A stretch of 64,000 nt of DNA from Agarilytica sp045430285 (GTDB taxonomy: Bacteria; Pseudomonadota; Gammaproteobacteria; Pseudomonadales; Cellvibrionaceae), in contig JAILXV010000001.1 in NCBI GenBank assembly GCA_045430285.1, forward strand, positions 620,001 to 684,000, in the 5' to 3' direction. Numbering within the stretch: position 1 is the first letter of the stretch; every line of letters begins with the position of its first letter. A model generated the notes under the pieces. That model was not told the DNA's origin. It made no database searches and worked only from the letters and a program-made list of their open reading frames with translations. A program made the translations under genes and the position numbers. Shown piece by piece: positions 61,428 through 64,000 of the stretch.

Positions 61428-61660
61428 GATAACAACCTTAATTAGTGTGTTTACATACAGTGTATAGTTGTACAGTGTTTTTTGCAATGCTTTGTGAGCA
61501 CCTTCCTGTGTTCAGGGGCTTTTGCGAATACTCATCACTGAGATACAAGGTCTAACCTAGGTAACGATGTGAAAAGTGCAAACCACATGGGCTAATAATT
61601 TACCCGCAGCAGAAAGCTCTGGGTTGAAGAGATTTATTAAGGAAGGGGCGTTTTGTATAG

Positions 61661-62548
61661 CTAATCTTCGTCTACATAGATCTTTTTAAGGTTATTGTAC
61701 GCATCCACACGTCTATCCCTGAAAAAAGGCCAGATCCTACGTACGTTTTCAGCGCGCTCCATCGCTATCTCCACGATTAAATTTGCCTCCTGATCCTGGC
61801 TAGCTTCGGACAAAATTTCGCCTTGCGGACCGGCAATAAAACTCGAACCCCAAAACTCTATACCAGTATTTGAATTAATCGCCTTTTCATACCCGACGCG
61901 ATTAACCGCGATAACTGGGACGCCGTTAGCAACTGCATGGGCTCGTTGCGAGATAACCCAAGCATCTCGTTGCCTGGCCTTTTCTTCAGAGTCGTCTGAC
62001 CGGTCCCAGCCGATAGCCGTGGGATATATTAAAAGTTCTGCGCCAGCCAGTGCCATAAGACGAGCAGCTTCAGGAAACCATTGGTCCCAGCATATCAACA
62101 CACCTAATCTTCCAAGCGATGTTTGAATGGGCGCAAACCCGATATCCCCTGGTGTAAAATAGAATTTTTCGTAATACCCTGGGTCATCGGGAATATGCAT
62201 TTTCCTATATTTTCCTGCAATTGAACCATCTGTATCGAATACAACAGCCGTATTGTGGTAAATGCCTGCAGCGCGCTTTTCAAAAAGTGATGTAACAAGC
62301 ACTACATGGAGTTCATTCGCAATCTTAGAAAAAAGGTCGCTGGTCTTTCCTGGTATCGTGTCAGCAAGATCAAAAAGTACGGGATCTTCTTGTTGGCAAA
62401 AATAGATACTTGTATGCAATTCCTGAAGAACGATCAGCTTGGCGCCTTTACTGGCGACATCGCGAATTTTATTTATAGTCGACGCTATATTCGCGCGCGG
62501 ATCATCTATACATTGCTGTTGAATAAGGGCTGTTTTGATTGTTGTCAT
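61661..62548 (-). CDS. aguB: N-carbamoylputrescine amidohydrolase
   Basis: 295 residues. Nitrilase superfamily triad: Glu43 (LQELHTSIYF), Lys116 (GKYRKMHIPDD) and Cys153 (LICWDQWFPEAARL). The WDQWFPE and IGWDRSDDSEEKARQRDAW stretches are specific to carbamoylputrescine amidases. Converts N-carbamoylputrescine to putrescine, CO2 and ammonia. It is 66 nt downstream of aguA in the same orientation. Confidence 0.94.
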   Translation of the reverse strand: MTTIKTALIQQQCIDDPRANIASTINKIRDVASKGAKLIVLQELHTSIYFCQQEDPVLFDLADTIPGKTSDLFSKIANELHVVLVTSLFEKRAAGIYHNTAVVFDTDGSIAGKYRKMHIPDDPGYYEKFYFTPGDIGFAPIQTSLGRLGVLICWDQWFPEAARLMALAGAELLIYPTAIGWDRSDDSEEKARQRDAWVISQRAHAVANGVPVIAVNRVGYEKAINSNTGIEFWGSSFIAGPQGEILSEASQDQEANLIVEIAMERAENVRRIWPFFRDRRVDAYNNLKKIYVDED

Positions 62549-62614
62549 ATTCTATCTTCGAAAATTAAACGTCAAAAAAGAATGTTACTGAACGTGTCTT
62601 TAAAAGCTTATAAA

Positions 62615-63676
62615 TCAAATCTGATCTAATCGTCCAAAATCCACGGTGTTTTTCAATAGCTGCATCGAAATACAATGCAAGCTTCCTCGCTGCTCTATAA
62701 GTGATCGGCAATCCACCCCAATCACACAGTAACTAGGAAATGCTTTTTTTAGTTGAGACAGTGCCGTTTTATCAGCCACATCATTATAGGTAGGCGCTAG
62801 CACGACACCGTTGCTAATAAGAAAGTTGGCATAAGTCGCAGGTAGTCGATCGCCATCGGTACTAAATATAGCGCTTGGTAGTGGAAGAGGGATAAGAGTA
62901 AATGGCTCGTTAGCTTCTGTTGTAAATGTTTTTAGCTGAGCTTCCATTTGGCTTAACTCTCGGAAATGCTCATCTTTAACCTCATCGCATTTCACATAGA
63001 CAATTGTATCTTTTGTGGAGAAACGCGCAAGCGTATCTATGTGGCTGTCTGTATCGTCACCGGCAAGATACCCATGATCTAGCCACAAAATCGTTTTCAC
63101 CCCAAGGGTGCCGCGAAGTGAATCTTCGATGTGGTTTTTTTTGTCTTCACGAGAAAGGTTTTGGTTTCGGTTGTTGTTTAGCAAGCATCGTGACGTCGTG
63201 AGTAAAGTCGTGTTTCCGTCTGTTTCGATTCCGCCGCCTTCCAGCACAAGATCCACCACATAGGAAGGAACACTTAACACACCTTTATTCACTAGTTCAG
63301 AAGTGATCGTATTATCCAGAGTAGCGTCGAATTTCCCGCCCCAGCCATCAAAGCCAAAATTTAGCACTTCAGGGCTATGATTGTTTTTAACCGTAATGGG
63401 ACCAAAATCCCGCGCCCATGTGTCGTTGTAATCTGCCTTAAATAGATAGATCGAATAGGGGTGGTTGCCGAATTGTGTTTCAAGCTTTTTCCGTAGTGTG
63501 AGAGCGGTAGATGCTTGGACAAGCAACACCACATGGCTGTAATTAAGCAATGCATCGAAGATAGCAAGATATGTCTGCTGAACAGCGTTTAATTGCGACG
63601 CCCAATCGGTATGAACATCTGGCCACGCAAATAACACAGCATCTTGAGGCTCCCATTCGGCGGGAAATCGTTTCAT
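62615..63676 (-). CDS. aguA: agmatine deiminase
   Basis: 353 residues from ATG 63676 (a TTG at 63697 is in frame). Peptidylarginine-deiminase-like fold: FPAEWEPQDAVLFAWPDVHTDW at the start, NDTWARDFGPI, LVLEGGGIETDGNTTLLTT, WLDHGYLAGDDTDSHIDTLARF and the catalytic Cys near the end (RGSLHCISMQLL, Cys about 335). Converts agmatine to N-carbamoylputrescine. With aguB it forms a complete agmatine-to-putrescine route. Confidence 0.94.
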   Translation of the reverse strand: MKRFPAEWEPQDAVLFAWPDVHTDWASQLNAVQQTYLAIFDALLNYSHVVLLVQASTALTLRKKLETQFGNHPYSIYLFKADYNDTWARDFGPITVKNNHSPEVLNFGFDGWGGKFDATLDNTITSELVNKGVLSVPSYVVDLVLEGGGIETDGNTTLLTTSRCLLNNNRNQNLSREDKKNHIEDSLRGTLGVKTILWLDHGYLAGDDTDSHIDTLARFSTKDTIVYVKCDEVKDEHFRELSQMEAQLKTFTTEANEPFTLIPLPLPSAIFSTDGDRLPATYANFLISNGVVLAPTYNDVADKTALSQLKKAFPSYCVIGVDCRSLIEQRGSLHCISMQLLKNTVDFGRLDQI

Positions 63677-63782
63677 ATATACGTCAATAAAGCCCAATGA
63701 ATGTTTGAATCATTAGGCATATTATCGCGTGTTAGGTTTTCAAATTCCAGGAATGCTGGAGAAGAGGGCTAGATATTATTGC

Positions 63783-63893
63783 TTAGCCAAATATGCTGGC
63801 TGTAATGACTACAGCAGCGACTACACCTAAGCCTAAGGTGGATACCATCATCAAATTATGAACAACTTCTTTATACTCGACTTGAGTATGCAT
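63783..63893 (-). CDS. 36-residue single-pass membrane protein
   Basis: ATG at 63891-63893 with a perfect AGGAG ribosome-binding site 7 nt upstream, stop TAA at 63783-63785. Sequence: short polar N terminus (MHTQVEYKEVVHN) and one hydrophobic helix (LMMVSTLGLGVVAAVVITAS) ending IFG. A well-formed promoter with an FNR-like box lies upstream. Size and topology resemble accessory subunits of terminal oxidases or other membrane complexes, but I do not recognise a family. Confidence 0.6.
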   Translation of the reverse strand: MHTQVEYKEVVHNLMMVSTLGLGVVAAVVITASIFG

Positions 63894-63926
63894 TTCTATT
63901 CTCCTTTTCGGTTTGTATCGGCGCGC

Positions 63927-63967
63927 ATCATAACCGCATGGGGTTTCATCATTTTGATTCGCGTCAA
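63927..63967 (-). promoter_or_regulatory. FNR/Anr-type class II promoter for the 36-residue ORF
   Basis: On the minus strand TTGAC-GCGA-ATCAA (63954-63967, one mismatch to the FNR consensus) is followed after 21 nt by TATGAT (63927-63932) as -10. Start of transcription would be near 63919-63920, placing the box centre at about -41.5, the classic activating position, with a leader of about 26 nt before the small ORF. Confidence 0.55.
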
Positions 63968-64000
63968 AAATCTAACACCACCGTCCATTTTTTGTCACTC

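Noticed and set aside
1..64000. CRISPR arrays, IS elements, integrases or prophage genes
   Set aside because: No regularly spaced repeats, transposase-like ORFs or phage modules were seen; gene content is core metabolism, envelope and signalling.

Overview
The window looks like chromosomal DNA of a free-living, probably marine gammaproteobacterium. By gene content and order it resembles the Cellvibrionales/Pseudomonas side of the class: fimL beside nudC, gloB-methyltransferase-rnhA-dnaQ, cysI with a DUF934 gene, etfBA divergent from the ETF-quinone oxidoreductase gene, and tail-specific protease Prc. This placement is inference from synteny and protein character; no database was searched. I saw no insertion sequence, integrase, phage gene, CRISPR array, rRNA or tRNA, so this reads as core and near-core chromosome.

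Layout. 1-3.0 kb: end of an unidentified gene, then a compact cluster with an ECF sigma factor, a single-pass putative regulator, a DUF3106 protein and a secreted aromatic-rich protein that may be an outer-membrane barrel. 3.1-7.6 kb: 2-methylcitrate (propionate) operon, gntR-prpB-prpC-prpD, with palindromic operators at the gntR start. 7.6-11 kb: alpha/beta hydrolase, thiolase and SDR, probably acyl-CoA catabolism. 11-14.9 kb: ICMT-like methyltransferase, HDOD signalling protein, a secreted protein, DUF3820 and a carboxymuconolactone-decarboxylase-type enzyme. 15-19.7 kb: mltD, gloB, a methyltransferase-like gene, rnhA, dnaQ. 19.8-27.2 kb: a nine-gene Mrp-type cation/proton antiporter operon with a dissected MrpA and three antiporter-like subunits. 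27.4-31.8 kb: fimL-nudC-membrane protein-sohB. 31.8-35.3 kb: divergent twin solute-binding-like proteins and a CPA2 antiporter. 35.6-42.3 kb: sulfite reductase with DUF934, a small membrane protein behind an Anr/FNR box, DUF2970 and metH, so sulfur assimilation sits next to methionine synthesis. 42.5-48.8 kb: nfuA, hypotheticals, aroG-type DAHP synthase, trmH, tesB and a lipoprotein. 48.8-52.5 kb: electron transfer flavoprotein and its quinone oxidoreductase. 52.7-61.5 kb: a degenerate hybrid histidine kinase, prc, a secreted protein, a double-sensor MltF-like lytic transglycosylase and DUF808. 61.7-63.9 kb: agmatine-to-putrescine genes aguA/aguB and a 36-residue membrane protein behind an FNR-like promoter.

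The most interesting non-routine signals are: a highly structured candidate small RNA antisense-oriented downstream of trmH (about 46.35-46.5 kb) with C6-containing loops and a U8 terminator; two tiny membrane-protein genes each preceded by an Anr/FNR box; a full-length hybrid histidine kinase whose phospho-His, N-box and first receiver Asp are all replaced; the unusual Mrp complex with one antiporter-like subunit lacking the conserved TM7 Lys and His; and a paralogous pair of solute-binding-like proteins with a shared vicinal Cys-Cys.
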